Positions 10,015-18,328 of a DNA stretch of 33,251 nucleotides are shown here, in pieces. The notes beneath the pieces were generated by a model, which ran no database searches, was not told the DNA's origin, and saw nothing but the letters and a program-made list of their open reading frames with translations. This DNA comes from CAYJRR01 sp964372275 [NCBI: uncultured bacterium] (lineage in GTDB: Bacteria > CAYJRR01): positions 1-33,251 of the forward strand of contig CAYJRR010000045.1 of NCBI GenBank assembly GCA_964372275.1, read 5' to 3'. The first letter of the stretch is position 1; every line of letters begins with the position of its first letter. A program made the translations under genes and the position numbers.

Positions 10015-11010
10015 ATGGCGCTGACCGGACCCCAGAAAGCTGCACTCGTCATCCTCTACCTCGGCGAGGAGGTGGCGAACTCCATCTTCGCCGGCATGGA
10101 CGACGCCGAGATCCTGAGCATCGCCGAGGCGCTCAAAGGCCTGACGCGCGTCCCGACCGGTGAGCTCACCACGGTGATCGACGAGTTCGGGAACATGATG
10201 CGCAATCCGAAGGACGTCATCGTCGGAGGCGATGCTTACGTGCGCAGCATGCTGGGAAAGGCGCTCCCGACCAGCCGCGCCAACGAGATCCTCTCCAAGG
10301 TCGGCGGCGATCCGAACGGCCCTCCCGGCTTCCACGATCTGCCGCCGCGGGAGATCTACCGCATCGTGCGGTCGGAGCATCCCCAGACGCAGGCGGCGAT
10401 GATCACCCTGCTCGATCCCGGCAAGGTCGGCGGGGTGCTGGCCGAGTTCCCGCGGGAGGAGCGCACCGAGATCCTGGTGCGCCTCGCCAAGATGAAGACG
10501 ATCCCCCGGCGGCGGCTGAAGGAGCTGGAGGAGACGCTGGCCGAACGGGCCCAGCGGCTGAACATCGAGGCCGGCGTCGAGCTGGGCGGAGAGCGGGCGG
10601 TGGCGATCCTGCTCAACCGGTTCACGCTGGAGGACGCCGACCGCTCGCTGGCGCTGCTCGAGGCGCGTGACATGGAGCTCGCCGACCGGATCCGCAAGCG
10701 GATGTTCGTCTTCGAAGACCTCGCGAAGGTCGACGATCGCGGCATCCAGGCCCTCCTCAAGGAGATCCCGCGCGACACGCTGATGATGGCGCTGTCGGTG
10801 GCCACCGAGGAGATGCGGGAGAAGTTCTTCAAGAACATGTCGACCGGCGCCGCCACCGCGATGCGGGAAGACATCGACGCCGCCGGTCCGGTGCGCGTCG
10901 CCGACGTCGAGGCGGCGCACGACTCGATCATCGAGATCGCGCGCAACCTGGAGAAGGAAGGGAAGTTGATCCGCAAGACCGAGCAGATGAGACCGGGGGC
11001 GGCGGCATGA
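10015..11010 (+). CDS. fliG: Flagellar motor switch protein FliG
   Basis: 331 residues. N-terminal FliF-binding domain (TGPQKAALVILYLGEEVA), a middle domain with the EHPQ motif at 121-124, and a C-terminal torque domain with MFVFEDL (about 230-236), REKFFKN and MREDID, where the charged residues meet the stator. This is the full domain set of a working rotor protein. The 46 bases between fliF and fliG hold only a weak ribosome-binding site (GGTGACGA). The TGA overlaps the fliH ATG by four bases. Confidence 0.97.
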   Translation: MALTGPQKAALVILYLGEEVANSIFAGMDDAEILSIAEALKGLTRVPTGELTTVIDEFGNMMRNPKDVIVGGDAYVRSMLGKALPTSRANEILSKVGGDPNGPPGFHDLPPREIYRIVRSEHPQTQAAMITLLDPGKVGGVLAEFPREERTEILVRLAKMKTIPRRRLKELEETLAERAQRLNIEAGVELGGERAVAILLNRFTLEDADRSLALLEARDMELADRIRKRMFVFEDLAKVDDRGIQALLKEIPRDTLMMALSVATEEMREKFFKNMSTGAATAMREDIDAAGPVRVADVEAAHDSIIEIARNLEKEGKLIRKTEQMRPGAAA

Positions 11011-11513
11011 CCAGCTACCAGATCCTGATGGGCTACTTCGGAGGGGAGGAGGACGCGGCGCGCGTACAGGCCGACGACGCGCAACGCGCCTTGAGCGCGC
11101 TGGGCACGGCGCTCTCCGAGGTCGACGCCGCGAGAAAGAAGGCGCTGCAGGCGGCCAACCGCGACATCGTCGCCCTGTCACTCGCGATCGCCGAACGGAT
11201 CGTCCACACGCACGTGGAGCTCGACCCGGAGACGGTCGTCCGAAACGTCCGGGCCGCGCTGGACGAATTGGGGATCGCGGACCATTCCGAGGTCCACCTC
11301 GCGCCGCAGGACGTCGCCGCGGTGGAGGCGCTGCTGCGAGACGCCGGTGGCGAAAGACCCCCGATCCGGATCGTTCCCGACCCGTCGGTGAAGCCCGGCG
11401 GCGCGCGCGTCGTCTCCGACATCGGCGAGGTCGACGCGACGCTCGCCGGCCAACTGGCGTCGATCGCCGAGGCCTTCAAGCGGGAAGTCGGCGGCGCGAA
11501 GGAGCCGCGATGA
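11007..11513 (+). CDS. fliH: Flagellar export ATPase regulator FliH
   Basis: 168 residues, shorter than the roughly 230 of enteric FliH. The N-terminal helical region is short. The C-terminal region has the FliH/HrpE-like pattern: AIAERIVHTHVELDPETVVR, then VHLAPQDVAAVEALL and GGARVVSDIGEVDATLAGQL. FliH forms the peripheral stalk holding FliI at the export gate. It overlaps fliG and fliI by four bases each, consistent with coupled translation of FliH and FliI. The identification rests on position as well as motifs. Confidence 0.9.
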   Translation: MTSYQILMGYFGGEEDAARVQADDAQRALSALGTALSEVDAARKKALQAANRDIVALSLAIAERIVHTHVELDPETVVRNVRAALDELGIADHSEVHLAPQDVAAVEALLRDAGGERPPIRIVPDPSVKPGGARVVSDIGEVDATLAGQLASIAEAFKREVGGAKEPR

Positions 11514-12826
11514 TCGGCGCGCCGATCGCCAAGCAATGCCAGTCGCTTCTGGAGAAGGCCCGCCCCATCCGCCGCTACGGCCGGGTCACGCGGGTGGTCG
11601 GCCTGGCCGTCGAGGCGATCTGCCCCGACGTGCCCCTGGGAGCGACGTGCCGCATCGAGCGGGACGGCGCGGTCGCCGTGCCGGCGGAGGTGGTCGGATT
11701 CCGCGAGCAACGCGCCCTGTTGATGCCCTACGGCGACACGCTCGGGATCGCGATGGGGGACCGCGTCCGCATCGACCACGACAAGGCGGTCGTCGGCGTC
11801 GGTCCCGGACTGCTGGGGCGGATCGTGGATGGAATGGGCAATCCGGTCGACGACCGGGGTCCGCTGTCGGTCACGGAGACGGTCTCGATCTACGGCGCCG
11901 CGCCCAATCCGCTGCAACGGAAGCGCATCTCCGAGCCGCTCGACGTCGGCGTGCGGGTCATCAACACCATGCTCACCTGCGGCCGCGGCCAGCGCGTGGG
12001 GATCTTCTCCGGCTCCGGAGTCGGCAAGAGCACACTGCTCGGGATGATGGCCCGCTACACCGCGGCAGACGTGAACGTGATCGCGCTGGTCGGCGAGCGC
12101 GGCCGCGAGCTACGCGAGTTCATCGAGCGCGACCTCGGCCCCGAGGGCCTGCGGCGCTCGGTGGTGGTGGTCGCGACGAGCGATCAGCCCCCGCTCATCC
12201 GATCGCGCGCCGCCTACGTCGCGACGTCGATCGCCGAGCATTTCCGCCGTCGTGGGAAGCACGTGCTGTTCATGATGGACAGCCTCACCCGCTGGGCGAT
12301 GGCGCAGCGCGAGATCGGCTTGGCGGTCGGCGAACCGCCCACCGCGCGCGGCTACACCCCGAGCGTCTTCGCCCGGCTGCCGCAACTCCTGGAACGGGCC
12401 GGCACCAGCTCGGAAGACGGCAGCGTCACCGGCATCTACACCGTGCTGGTCGAAGGGGACGACCTGACCGAGCCGATCACCGACGCGGCGCGTTCGATCC
12501 TCGACGGGCACATCGTGCTCTCCCGCGAGATCGCCTCCCGCGGCCAGTTCCCTTCGGTCGACCTGTCCCAGAGCGTCAGCCGTGTCATGGACGACGTCAC
12601 CCAGCCGCAGCACCGAGAGCGGGCCCGTCGGCTCCGCCAGCTGGTCGCGCTGCACGCGGAGGCGGAGGATCTCATCAACCTCGGCGCCTACGCGCCCGGA
12701 AGGAACACCGCGCTCGACGAGGCGGTGGATCGGATCGGGAAGATCCGCGCCTTCCTCTCGCAGTCGCGCGACCAGCGATCCACCTTGAAGGAGAGCATCG
12801 ACGGCCTCGCCAAGGCCGTGGCCTGA
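11510..12826 (+). CDS. fliI: Flagellar export ATPase FliI
   Basis: 438 residues, standard length. Walker A is GSGVGKST at 168-175. The F1-beta-like sequence continues with VALVGERGRELREFIERDL, then VLFMMDSLTRWAMAQREIGL and GSVTGIYTVLVEGDD. The N-terminal region contains RYGRVTRVVGLAVEA. FliI powers and organises substrate delivery to the export gate together with FliH and FliJ. The start codon overlaps the fliH stop (ATGA). Confidence 0.98.
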   Translation: MIGAPIAKQCQSLLEKARPIRRYGRVTRVVGLAVEAICPDVPLGATCRIERDGAVAVPAEVVGFREQRALLMPYGDTLGIAMGDRVRIDHDKAVVGVGPGLLGRIVDGMGNPVDDRGPLSVTETVSIYGAAPNPLQRKRISEPLDVGVRVINTMLTCGRGQRVGIFSGSGVGKSTLLGMMARYTAADVNVIALVGERGRELREFIERDLGPEGLRRSVVVVATSDQPPLIRSRAAYVATSIAEHFRRRGKHVLFMMDSLTRWAMAQREIGLAVGEPPTARGYTPSVFARLPQLLERAGTSSEDGSVTGIYTVLVEGDDLTEPITDAARSILDGHIVLSREIASRGQFPSVDLSQSVSRVMDDVTQPQHRERARRLRQLVALHAEAEDLINLGAYAPGRNTALDEAVDRIGKIRAFLSQSRDQRSTLKESIDGLAKAVA

Positions 12827-12854
12827 ACTTTCGTTCCGATCGAGCGGAGGACGA

Positions 12855-13274
12855 ATGTCCGATCTGAAGCAGCTACAGCGCATCCACACCGTACGACAGA
12901 GGATCCTCACGGCCGCCCAGTCGGAGCTGGCCGCCATCCGAGCCCAGCTCAACCAGGCCCAGGAGGTCAGTCTGGCGTGCCAGCGGGCAGCCAGTGCCGC
13001 CTTTGCCGCCGGAAGCGACGAACGTGCCTTCGCCTCGAACGCGATCGCCGGACGTTACATGGAGCAAGCCCGGGTCGCCGCGACCGAAGCCGGGCGGATC
13101 CGCCGGGAGCTCGAACCGGCCGCCGTCGCGCGCGTCGTCGCCGCCAAGCGGGAGCTGGAAATGATCAAGCGCCTGATGGAGCGGCGACGCACCGCGGCCA
13201 AGCTCGACGAGTTGCGACAAACCCAGATCCAGGCCGACGAGCGGGCGCTGTTGGTCCCGCAGGAGAGCACATGA
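12855..13274 (+). CDS. fliJ: Flagellar export chaperone FliJ
   Basis: 139 residues, almost entirely helical and charged, with many Arg, Gln, Glu and Ala, as expected for a two-helix coiled coil like FliJ. Sequence similarity is weak in this family, so the call leans on size, composition and place between fliI and fliK. A GCGGAGG ribosome-binding site precedes the ATG. Its stop overlaps the fliK start by four bases. Confidence 0.85.
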   Translation: MSDLKQLQRIHTVRQRILTAAQSELAAIRAQLNQAQEVSLACQRAASAAFAAGSDERAFASNAIAGRYMEQARVAATEAGRIRRELEPAAVARVVAAKRELEMIKRLMERRRTAAKLDELRQTQIQADERALLVPQEST

Positions 13275-14257
13275 ATTCCATCTCTGCTCCGAAAGAAGCG
13301 CCCGAGCCGAAGGAGAACCGTCCTGCGCCCGAGAAGCCGAAGAGGTCGGCCAAGGGGGGCTACGACTTCGTATCGACGCTCTTCGCCGCGTTGAAGCCCG
13401 GCGCAGGCGAGCCGACGGCGCCCGACGTGCCCGTGCCCAAGGCCGCCGACGAACCGACCTCCGGGAACGGCGATGCCAGGAAGGGACGCTCGGCCGCGCA
13501 CGTGATGGCGATGGAGGCGCTGGCGGACGCCCGCAAGGCGATCGCCGACGTGGAACTCCTCGCGCCGGCGGCCCGGCCGATCGCCGCCGACGACCGGGCG
13601 CTGGCGAAGGCCTTGGCGGATGCCCTCGGCGCCCCGACGGGCGCCTCGCTCCTGGCTCCGGATCTTCCTCGGACCGGACCGACGGCGCACGAATCGGCGA
13701 AGGCGCGGGCGGCCGAGGCCGCGATGGAACAGCGGATCGAGTCCAAGGCCGCCGATACGCTGCGTGCGGCCCAGGCATCCGGTTCGCGCACCGCCGGATC
13801 CGACGGGCGGACCACCGACGGCGAAAACCCGAATGGAACGAGCGGAACCGCGACCGCCGGTACGAGCGTTCCGCGATTCGACACGCGCTCCTTCGACGGC
13901 GGCTCGGCGCCGATCGGATCGCTCCCGGCACCTCCCGGAGTCGACAGCCGTTTCGACGGAAACGGCGCGGTGGTGCGGATGTCCGATCCCGAGCTCGGAA
14001 ACCTGTCGATCCGACTGACGCAGATCGGCGAAGGGCTCGCCGCCCGACTCGCGGCGGGGAACGAGACGACGGCAGAGCTGCTTCGCGCCTCCCTGCCGGG
14101 GATCGCCGCGGCGCTGGCCGGACCCGGAGCCAACCCCGCGCGCGTCACCGTGGCCTCGAGCTCCAACGGATCGGCGAACGGCGACGCGTCCGACCACGCC
14201 GGACGCCGGCACGAGCCGCCGGCCGGAACCAAACGCAATCCGGGAGGTGCCCGATGA
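13271..14257 (+). CDS. fliK: Flagellar hook-length control protein FliK
   Basis: 328 residues with start ATG at 13271, overlapping the fliJ stop as ATGA. The frame stays open upstream, but coupling supports this start. Residues 1-225 are low-complexity and rich in Ala, Pro, Gly, Glu and Asp, as in other FliK ruler regions. The C-terminal domain is recognisable from VRMSDPELGNLSIRLTQIGE, then LAARLAAGNETTAELLRASL. FliK measures hook length and triggers the FlhB substrate switch. It lies just before flgD and flgE, the usual order. At 328 residues it is shorter than the enteric protein of about 400. Confidence 0.88.
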   Translation: MNSISAPKEAPEPKENRPAPEKPKRSAKGGYDFVSTLFAALKPGAGEPTAPDVPVPKAADEPTSGNGDARKGRSAAHVMAMEALADARKAIADVELLAPAARPIAADDRALAKALADALGAPTGASLLAPDLPRTGPTAHESAKARAAEAAMEQRIESKAADTLRAAQASGSRTAGSDGRTTDGENPNGTSGTATAGTSVPRFDTRSFDGGSAPIGSLPAPPGVDSRFDGNGAVVRMSDPELGNLSIRLTQIGEGLAARLAAGNETTAELLRASLPGIAAALAGPGANPARVTVASSSNGSANGDASDHAGRRHEPPAGTKRNPGGAR

Positions 14258-14880
14258 ACGTATCGTCGGTCGGAGGGGGCGCCGGCACGACCGGAACCAC
14301 CAACGCCGGTGGCGTCACGCGCGACGACTTCCTCAAGTTGATGGTGGCGCAGCTCCGGAGCCAGGACCCCCTCAATCCGGCGGACGGCAGCCAGTTCCTG
14401 GCGCAGATGGCCCAGATCACGTCGTTGTCGGAGCTCACCTCCCTCAACGAGCGGATCGACCAGCTGATCAAGGCCGAGTCGGCCCTGTACAGCACGCAGG
14501 CGACGTCGCTGATCGGGCGCGACGTCAAGGTCCTGGCCGACCGGCTGGACGTTGCGGCGGATGCCGATCTGCGGATGACGGTGTCCTACCCGCAGGCGGC
14601 GAACGGCGGCGAGCTCACCGTCACCGACGAGCTCGGGAACGTGGTGAGGCGCGTCTCCCTGCCGGCCGGCTCCGCCGGGGACCATCCGATCGATCTCGAC
14701 CTTCCGCCCGGGAGGTACCGGATCACGGCGCAGATCGAGACGGTGAACGGGACGATCGCCGCGCAGCCGTTCCTGGCGGGGACCGTTTCCGGCGTCGACT
14801 TTTCCACCGGTGAACCGCTTCTCCAGATCGCCGGAGTCCGAGTCACCCTTCCGGACGTTCTTTCCGTGACGCAACCCTGA
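14254..14880 (+). CDS. flgD: Flagellar hook cap protein FlgD
   Basis: 208 residues. The N-terminal signature is clear: DDFLKLMVAQLRSQDPLNP, then SQFLAQMAQITSLSELTSLN. The remainder is a FlgD-type tudor/Fn3-like region (SLIGRDVKVLADRL and later beta strands). FlgD caps the growing hook and is discarded when the hook is complete. The ATG overlaps the fliK TGA, and flgE follows after 10 bases. Confidence 0.96.
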   Translation: MNVSSVGGGAGTTGTTNAGGVTRDDFLKLMVAQLRSQDPLNPADGSQFLAQMAQITSLSELTSLNERIDQLIKAESALYSTQATSLIGRDVKVLADRLDVAADADLRMTVSYPQAANGGELTVTDELGNVVRRVSLPAGSAGDHPIDLDLPPGRYRITAQIETVNGTIAAQPFLAGTVSGVDFSTGEPLLQIAGVRVTLPDVLSVTQP

Positions 14881-14890
14881 GGAGGTATCC

Positions 14891-16153
14891 ATGGGTCTTG
14901 GCAACAGCTTCTCCAGCGCGATCACCGGCCTGTCGGCCAACGAATCGACGCTGTCGATGATCGGCGAGAACATCGCGAACGCGCAGACGGTCGGGTTCAA
15001 GGAGAGTCGCATCCAGTTCGCCGACGTCGTCGCCGGCGCCAGCGGGCTCGGCGTCCGGGTCGCGGGGATCGTGTCGTCGATGGCGCAAGGCGCGATCGAG
15101 CGCACCGGCAACGCGACCGACATGGCGATCAACGGCAGCGGGTTCTTCATCGTGCAGTCGGGGGTCGAGCGTCTCTACACCCGGAACGGCCAGTTCAAGA
15201 TCGACCAGGACGGGATCCTCGTCGACAGCGCCAATCGCTCCGTGCAGGGATTCACCGCCGACGCGACCGGCGCCCTCGGGACGGTTCTGGGAAACCTCAA
15301 GATGAGCAACCTGACGCTCCCCGCCCAGGCGTCGACCGAGATCGATATCGCCATGCAGCTCGATGCCGGGGCCGTGGAGGATCCGGGCGGGGCCGCGTTC
15401 GACGTCAACAATCCGGCCTCCACCTCGAACACCTCCAACGGCGTCACGATCTTCGACTCGCTGGGGAACGCCCACCTCGCGACCGTCTACTACCGGAAGA
15501 CGGCGCCGAACAGCTGGGAATACCACGTCGTCCTCGACGGCGCGGAGCTCGACCCGGCGGTGGTCGGACCGGTCGATGCCTTCACCGGCACGATCGACTT
15601 CACCCCCGGAGGCGCCCTCAACGCCGTCACCCCCACTCCGTCGACGGTCAGCTTCGGCGGGGGCGCGTCCCCCAACCAGTCGGTGACCTTCTCCTTCGGC
15701 GATTCGATCGCGTCGGGCGGCACGGGCCTCGCGGGATCGACGCAGTTCGCAGGAACGTCGACCTTGAACCAGTTGGGGAACAACGGAGGCACCGCCGGTT
15801 CGCTCACCGACTTCCTGATCTCCCGCGACGGGACGATCACCGGCGTCTTCAACAACGGCGAGCTGCAGACGATCGGCCAGATCCAATTGGCGGTCTTCTC
15901 CAACGAAGAGGGGCTGCAGCGCGTCGGCGACAACGCCTTCCGCGAGACCCGTGAGTCGGGATCGGCGCTGGTCGGCGGGCCGGAGTCGGGCTCGCGGGGC
16001 AGCATCGCGTCGGAGTCGGTCGAGCGGTCGAACGTCGAGCTCTCGCGCGCGCTGGTCGAAATGATCACCGTGCAGCGCGCCTACCAGGCCAACGCGCGGA
16101 CGATCAGCACCACGGCCAACCTCCTGGAAACCGTCATCCAACTCGGACGGTAG
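14891..16153 (+). CDS. flgE: Flagellar hook protein FlgE
   Basis: 420 residues. N-terminal rod/hook motif (GENIANAQTVGFKESRIQF), the FlgE segment NATDMAINGSGFFIVQSG, a variable middle rich in Ser, Thr, Gly and Asn, and the C-terminal motif SNVELSRALVEMITVQRAYQ followed by ANARTISTTANLLETV. It polymerises into the hook. A strong GAGGAGG ribosome-binding site precedes the ATG. Its last 20 bases overlap the end of a convergent gene, so termination probably occurs inside that gene; see the palindrome at 16239-16263. Confidence 0.97.
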   Translation: MGLGNSFSSAITGLSANESTLSMIGENIANAQTVGFKESRIQFADVVAGASGLGVRVAGIVSSMAQGAIERTGNATDMAINGSGFFIVQSGVERLYTRNGQFKIDQDGILVDSANRSVQGFTADATGALGTVLGNLKMSNLTLPAQASTEIDIAMQLDAGAVEDPGGAAFDVNNPASTSNTSNGVTIFDSLGNAHLATVYYRKTAPNSWEYHVVLDGAELDPAVVGPVDAFTGTIDFTPGGALNAVTPTPSTVSFGGGASPNQSVTFSFGDSIASGGTGLAGSTQFAGTSTLNQLGNNGGTAGSLTDFLISRDGTITGVFNNGELQTIGQIQLAVFSNEEGLQRVGDNAFRETRESGSALVGGPESGSRGSIASESVERSNVELSRALVEMITVQRAYQANARTISTTANLLETVIQLGR

Positions 16154-16565
16154 TCGTCTCGCGGTCCGTCTTTTCCTGACGTCCGGCCGCGGCGAACTCC
16201 AGAACGCCCGCCACCGCCCGCAAGGTGCGGTGGTCTTCGGGCCCCAGGGTCACCCTGGGGCCCGATTTCACTTCCAGGATCCCCCAGAGCTCGTCGTCGA
16301 CGTAGAGCGGGATCCGCGCCTCGTGGGGAAGGTTCCGACCGCCGGAGGCCGCGGGCCCGCCGACGAACAGGGCGCGCTCGGCGACGTCGTTTCGCCGGAT
16401 GATTGCGACCCCCTCCACCATCGCCCCCGCGAGGGAGGTCGCCGTGGACATCGCAGCCTCGGCGCCCTTTCCGCGGAACGCGCGAATCACCTCCGCCAGG
16501 AGCATGCAGCGCTGTTCGGCGGAGAGGTTGCGGGGATGGTGGTTGATCGCGTTCCGGGTGGACAT
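16134..16565 (-). CDS. Small GAF-like domain protein, convergent with flgE
   Basis: 143 residues from ATG at 16565, chosen because GGAGGAAA sits 8 bases ahead of it; a TTG start at 16583 is also open. After a short N-terminal helix the sequence follows a GAF-type fold: VEGVAIIRRNDVAERALFVG, RIPLYVDDELWGILEVKSG, then LGPEDHRTLRAVAGVLEF. No enzymatic or DNA-binding domain is attached, so it may be a small ligand- or redox-sensing partner. It is the only minus-strand gene within the flagellar block and overlaps flgE by 20 bases tail to tail. Role unknown. Confidence 0.75.
   Translation of the reverse strand: MSTRNAINHHPRNLSAEQRCMLLAEVIRAFRGKGAEAAMSTATSLAGAMVEGVAIIRRNDVAERALFVGGPAASGGRNLPHEARIPLYVDDELWGILEVKSGPRVTLGPEDHRTLRAVAGVLEFAAAGRQEKTDRETTTVRVG
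16239..16263. repeat. 25-base perfect inverted repeat inside the GAF-like gene
   Basis: Arms GGGCCCCAGGGT (16239-16250) and ACCCTGGGGCCC (16252-16263) are perfect complements around a single C, effectively an 11-bp GC-rich stem with a three-base loop. It lies 86 bases after the flgE stop codon and inside the coding sequence of the convergent gene (GPRVTLGPED region). It could terminate or stabilise the flgB-flgE transcript. Only a short T run (ATTT) follows on the plus strand. Confidence 0.55.
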
Positions 16566-16733
16566 CGTCGTTTCCTCCACCAAGGATGACGGTCGCGCGC
16601 CCGCCGGAGTTGAGCGGAAAATCTCCGCGGCGAGACGGCGTCAATCCGCCGCCGCCGTCAACGCGCCGTCGCTCCGACCGCCACGCCGCAGCCGCAAGTG
16701 TCCGATTCCACGTGGCCGGCACGGCGTCCTGGC

Positions 16734-16747
16734 GGCACCGCGCTTGC
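16734..16747 (+). promoter_or_regulatory. Sigma-54 promoter of the fliM operon
   Basis: GGCACCGCGCTTGC matches GGCAC-N5-TTGC exactly, with correct GG/GC spacing and a following T. The predicted start is near 16759. The first in-frame ATGs (16762, 16768) are only 3-9 bases further on, so either the fliM message has almost no leader or translation starts downstream, for example at GTG 16858. No perfect GTCA-N6-TGAC box was found upstream, only two GTCAA half-sites at 16640 and 16657. Confidence 0.8.
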
Positions 16748-16761
16748 TTGGGAATCGGGGT

Positions 16762-17670
16762 ATGAGCATGGAGCCCGACGTCCCGCCGGAAGGCGGAATC
16801 GGTCCCGGGGGAGATGGCGGCGGCGGGGCCGCCCCGCCCTCGCCGCCGAGCGGCGGCGTGCGCCGCGCCACGGTGAAGGTCCCGGCGCGCCTCGAGCGCG
16901 CCCTCAAGCGGTTCGCCAACGAAGCGGGGAACTATCTCTCCACCGCGACCCGAACCGAAGTCCCGCTCGAATTCGCGTTCGCGGGTCTGGCCGGACGCGC
17001 CGAGATCCTGGGTGTCTTGAGCTCCGGATGGTGCGTCTGTTTCGAATTCCAGGGCGAGAAGCGTGGAATCGTGGCGTTCGACGGAGCGGTCGCGCTCTAT
17101 CTGGTCGAATCGTGCTTCGGCGGGGGCACCGACGACCTGCGCGCCGAGAAGAACGCCCGACCGCTCACCGATCTCGAGGACCACGTCGCGCGCGAGCTCG
17201 CCTATTCGGTCTCCGCGCTCCTGATCGAGTCGCTTGCCGCCGGCGTCGAAGCGAACCTCCGGCCCCCCTCGATCCTCGCCGGACCGGCCGACCGGGCCTT
17301 CGCGGGTCTCGAGGACGAGGGCTGGCTGGCGCGCTTCGCCGTCGGCGAGATCAGCCAGGCCTTGACGTTGATCCTCCCCAAGAGCCCGGAGGTCGATGCG
17401 CAGGGCGCCGGCGGCGTGACCGGCAGCGGCCGGCAGATCATGGCCGCGATGCTGGAGATGTCGGTTTCGGTCGGCGAGGTCCACACCACGCTGTCCGAGC
17501 TTTCCCGCTTGAACGCGGGGGACATCCTGCCGGTGACCGCCTACCCGGGCGGCCGGCTCCAGGTGCAGGTCGAAGGAATCCCCAAGCTGCAGGCGCTGCC
17601 GTGCGTGTCGCGCGGCCTGCGCTCGATCCAGGTCCTCGGTGAAATTCGCGAATCCGGGAGTTCATCGTGA
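16762..17670 (+). CDS. fliM: Flagellar motor switch protein FliM lacking the CheY-binding peptide
   Basis: 302 residues from ATG 16762; ATG 16768 and GTG 16858 are alternatives. The middle domain shows the FliM pattern (RLERALKRFANEAGNYLS, ALYLVESCFGGGTDD, then ARPLTDLEDHVARELAYSVS). The C-terminal SpoA domain (VSVGEVHTTLSELSRLNAGD, then ILPVTAYPGGRLQVQVEGIP) forms the C ring with FliN. The N terminus is a Gly/Pro-rich stretch with no LSQxEIDALL-like motif, and nothing similar is encoded in frame upstream. Classic FliM binds phospho-CheY there, so switching may differ. Position directly before fliN supports the call. The sequence is divergent. Confidence 0.85.
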   Translation: MSMEPDVPPEGGIGPGGDGGGGAAPPSPPSGGVRRATVKVPARLERALKRFANEAGNYLSTATRTEVPLEFAFAGLAGRAEILGVLSSGWCVCFEFQGEKRGIVAFDGAVALYLVESCFGGGTDDLRAEKNARPLTDLEDHVARELAYSVSALLIESLAAGVEANLRPPSILAGPADRAFAGLEDEGWLARFAVGEISQALTLILPKSPEVDAQGAGGVTGSGRQIMAAMLEMSVSVGEVHTTLSELSRLNAGDILPVTAYPGGRLQVQVEGIPKLQALPCVSRGLRSIQVLGEIRESGSSS

Positions 17671-17984
17671 GCGTACCCCGCACGCCGGCCCCTCCTCCTC
17701 CTCCCCCGACCGACGGCGACGCCGAGCGCGAGCGGTCGCTCGACTTCGTCGCCGAAGTCCCGCTCACGCTCACGGTGGAGCTGGGCCGAACGCGGATGGC
17801 GATCCGCGAGGTCCTATCGCTCTCCGAAGGGGCGGTGGTCGAGCTGGACCGGTCCGAGCACGATCCGCTGGACATCCTGGCCAACAACTGTCTGGTGGCC
17901 AAGGGCGAGGTGGTGGCGCTCGGAGACCGGATCGGAATCCGCATCACGGCCATGGCGCAACCGGAGAAACCCGCGCGCACATGA
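17667..17984 (+). CDS. fliN: Flagellar motor switch protein FliN
   Basis: 105 residues. After a Pro-rich N terminus, a SpoA domain follows with the FliN pattern: EVPLTLTVELGRTRMAIREV, LSLSEGAVVELDRSEHDPLD, then LVAKGEVVALGDRIGIRIT. FliN forms the base of the C ring with FliM and helps dock the FliH-FliI export complex. The GTG start overlaps the fliM TGA (GTGA), and the stop overlaps the fliO ATG. Confidence 0.96.
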   Translation: MSVPRTPAPPPPPPTDGDAERERSLDFVAEVPLTLTVELGRTRMAIREVLSLSEGAVVELDRSEHDPLDILANNCLVAKGEVVALGDRIGIRITAMAQPEKPART

Positions 17985-18325
17985 ACTCCTTCCTCCTCGG
18001 AACGGTCCTGGTGACGGCGGCGTGCGTCCCCGCTTTTCTCGCGTGGTGGCGCGCGCGCCGCGGACCGGCCCTCTCCACGCGACCCGGGATCCAGGTCCTC
18101 GCCAGCCGCAACTTCGGCCCGAGACGTGGCGTGGCGCTGGTCGAGGTGGAGGGGGAGCGGATGCTGCTCGGGATCACCGACCAGCAGATCGGGCTGCTCA
18201 AGTCGTTCGCGCTTCCAGCGTCGTTCGATCGAGCCCTGACAGACGCGCGCGCGACGACCGGCTCCATCTCCCACGTGGACGGTTTCGCGGCCGAGGAAGG
18301 CTCGTTTCCCGAGAGGCTGGTGTAG
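17981..18325 (+). CDS. fliO: Flagellar export apparatus assembly protein FliO
   Basis: 114 residues from ATG 17981, overlapping the fliN stop as ATGA. One N-terminal membrane segment (about residues 3-24) is followed by the FliO-type soluble region: IQVLASRNFGPRRGVALVEV, then EGERMLLGITDQQIGLLKSF. FliO helps assemble the FliP-FliR core of the export gate. It stands in its usual place between fliN and fliP, with 3 bases to fliP. Confidence 0.9.
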   Translation: MNSFLLGTVLVTAACVPAFLAWWRARRGPALSTRPGIQVLASRNFGPRRGVALVEVEGERMLLGITDQQIGLLKSFALPASFDRALTDARATTGSISHVDGFAAEEGSFPERLV

Positions 18326-18328
18326 CCG

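Noticed and set aside
12977-13270. Upstream extension of the fliK frame.
   Set aside because: It overlaps fliJ completely, lacks protein-like features, and the ATG at 13271 overlaps the fliJ stop in the usual coupled way.
16614-16628. Small hairpin GCGGA / TCCGC before fliM.
   Set aside because: Only a five-base stem in GC-rich DNA; not distinguishable from chance.
16399-16761. Upstream extension of the fliM frame.
   Set aside because: It runs opposite the GAF-like gene and through the sigma-54 promoter, and encodes no CheY-binding motif.
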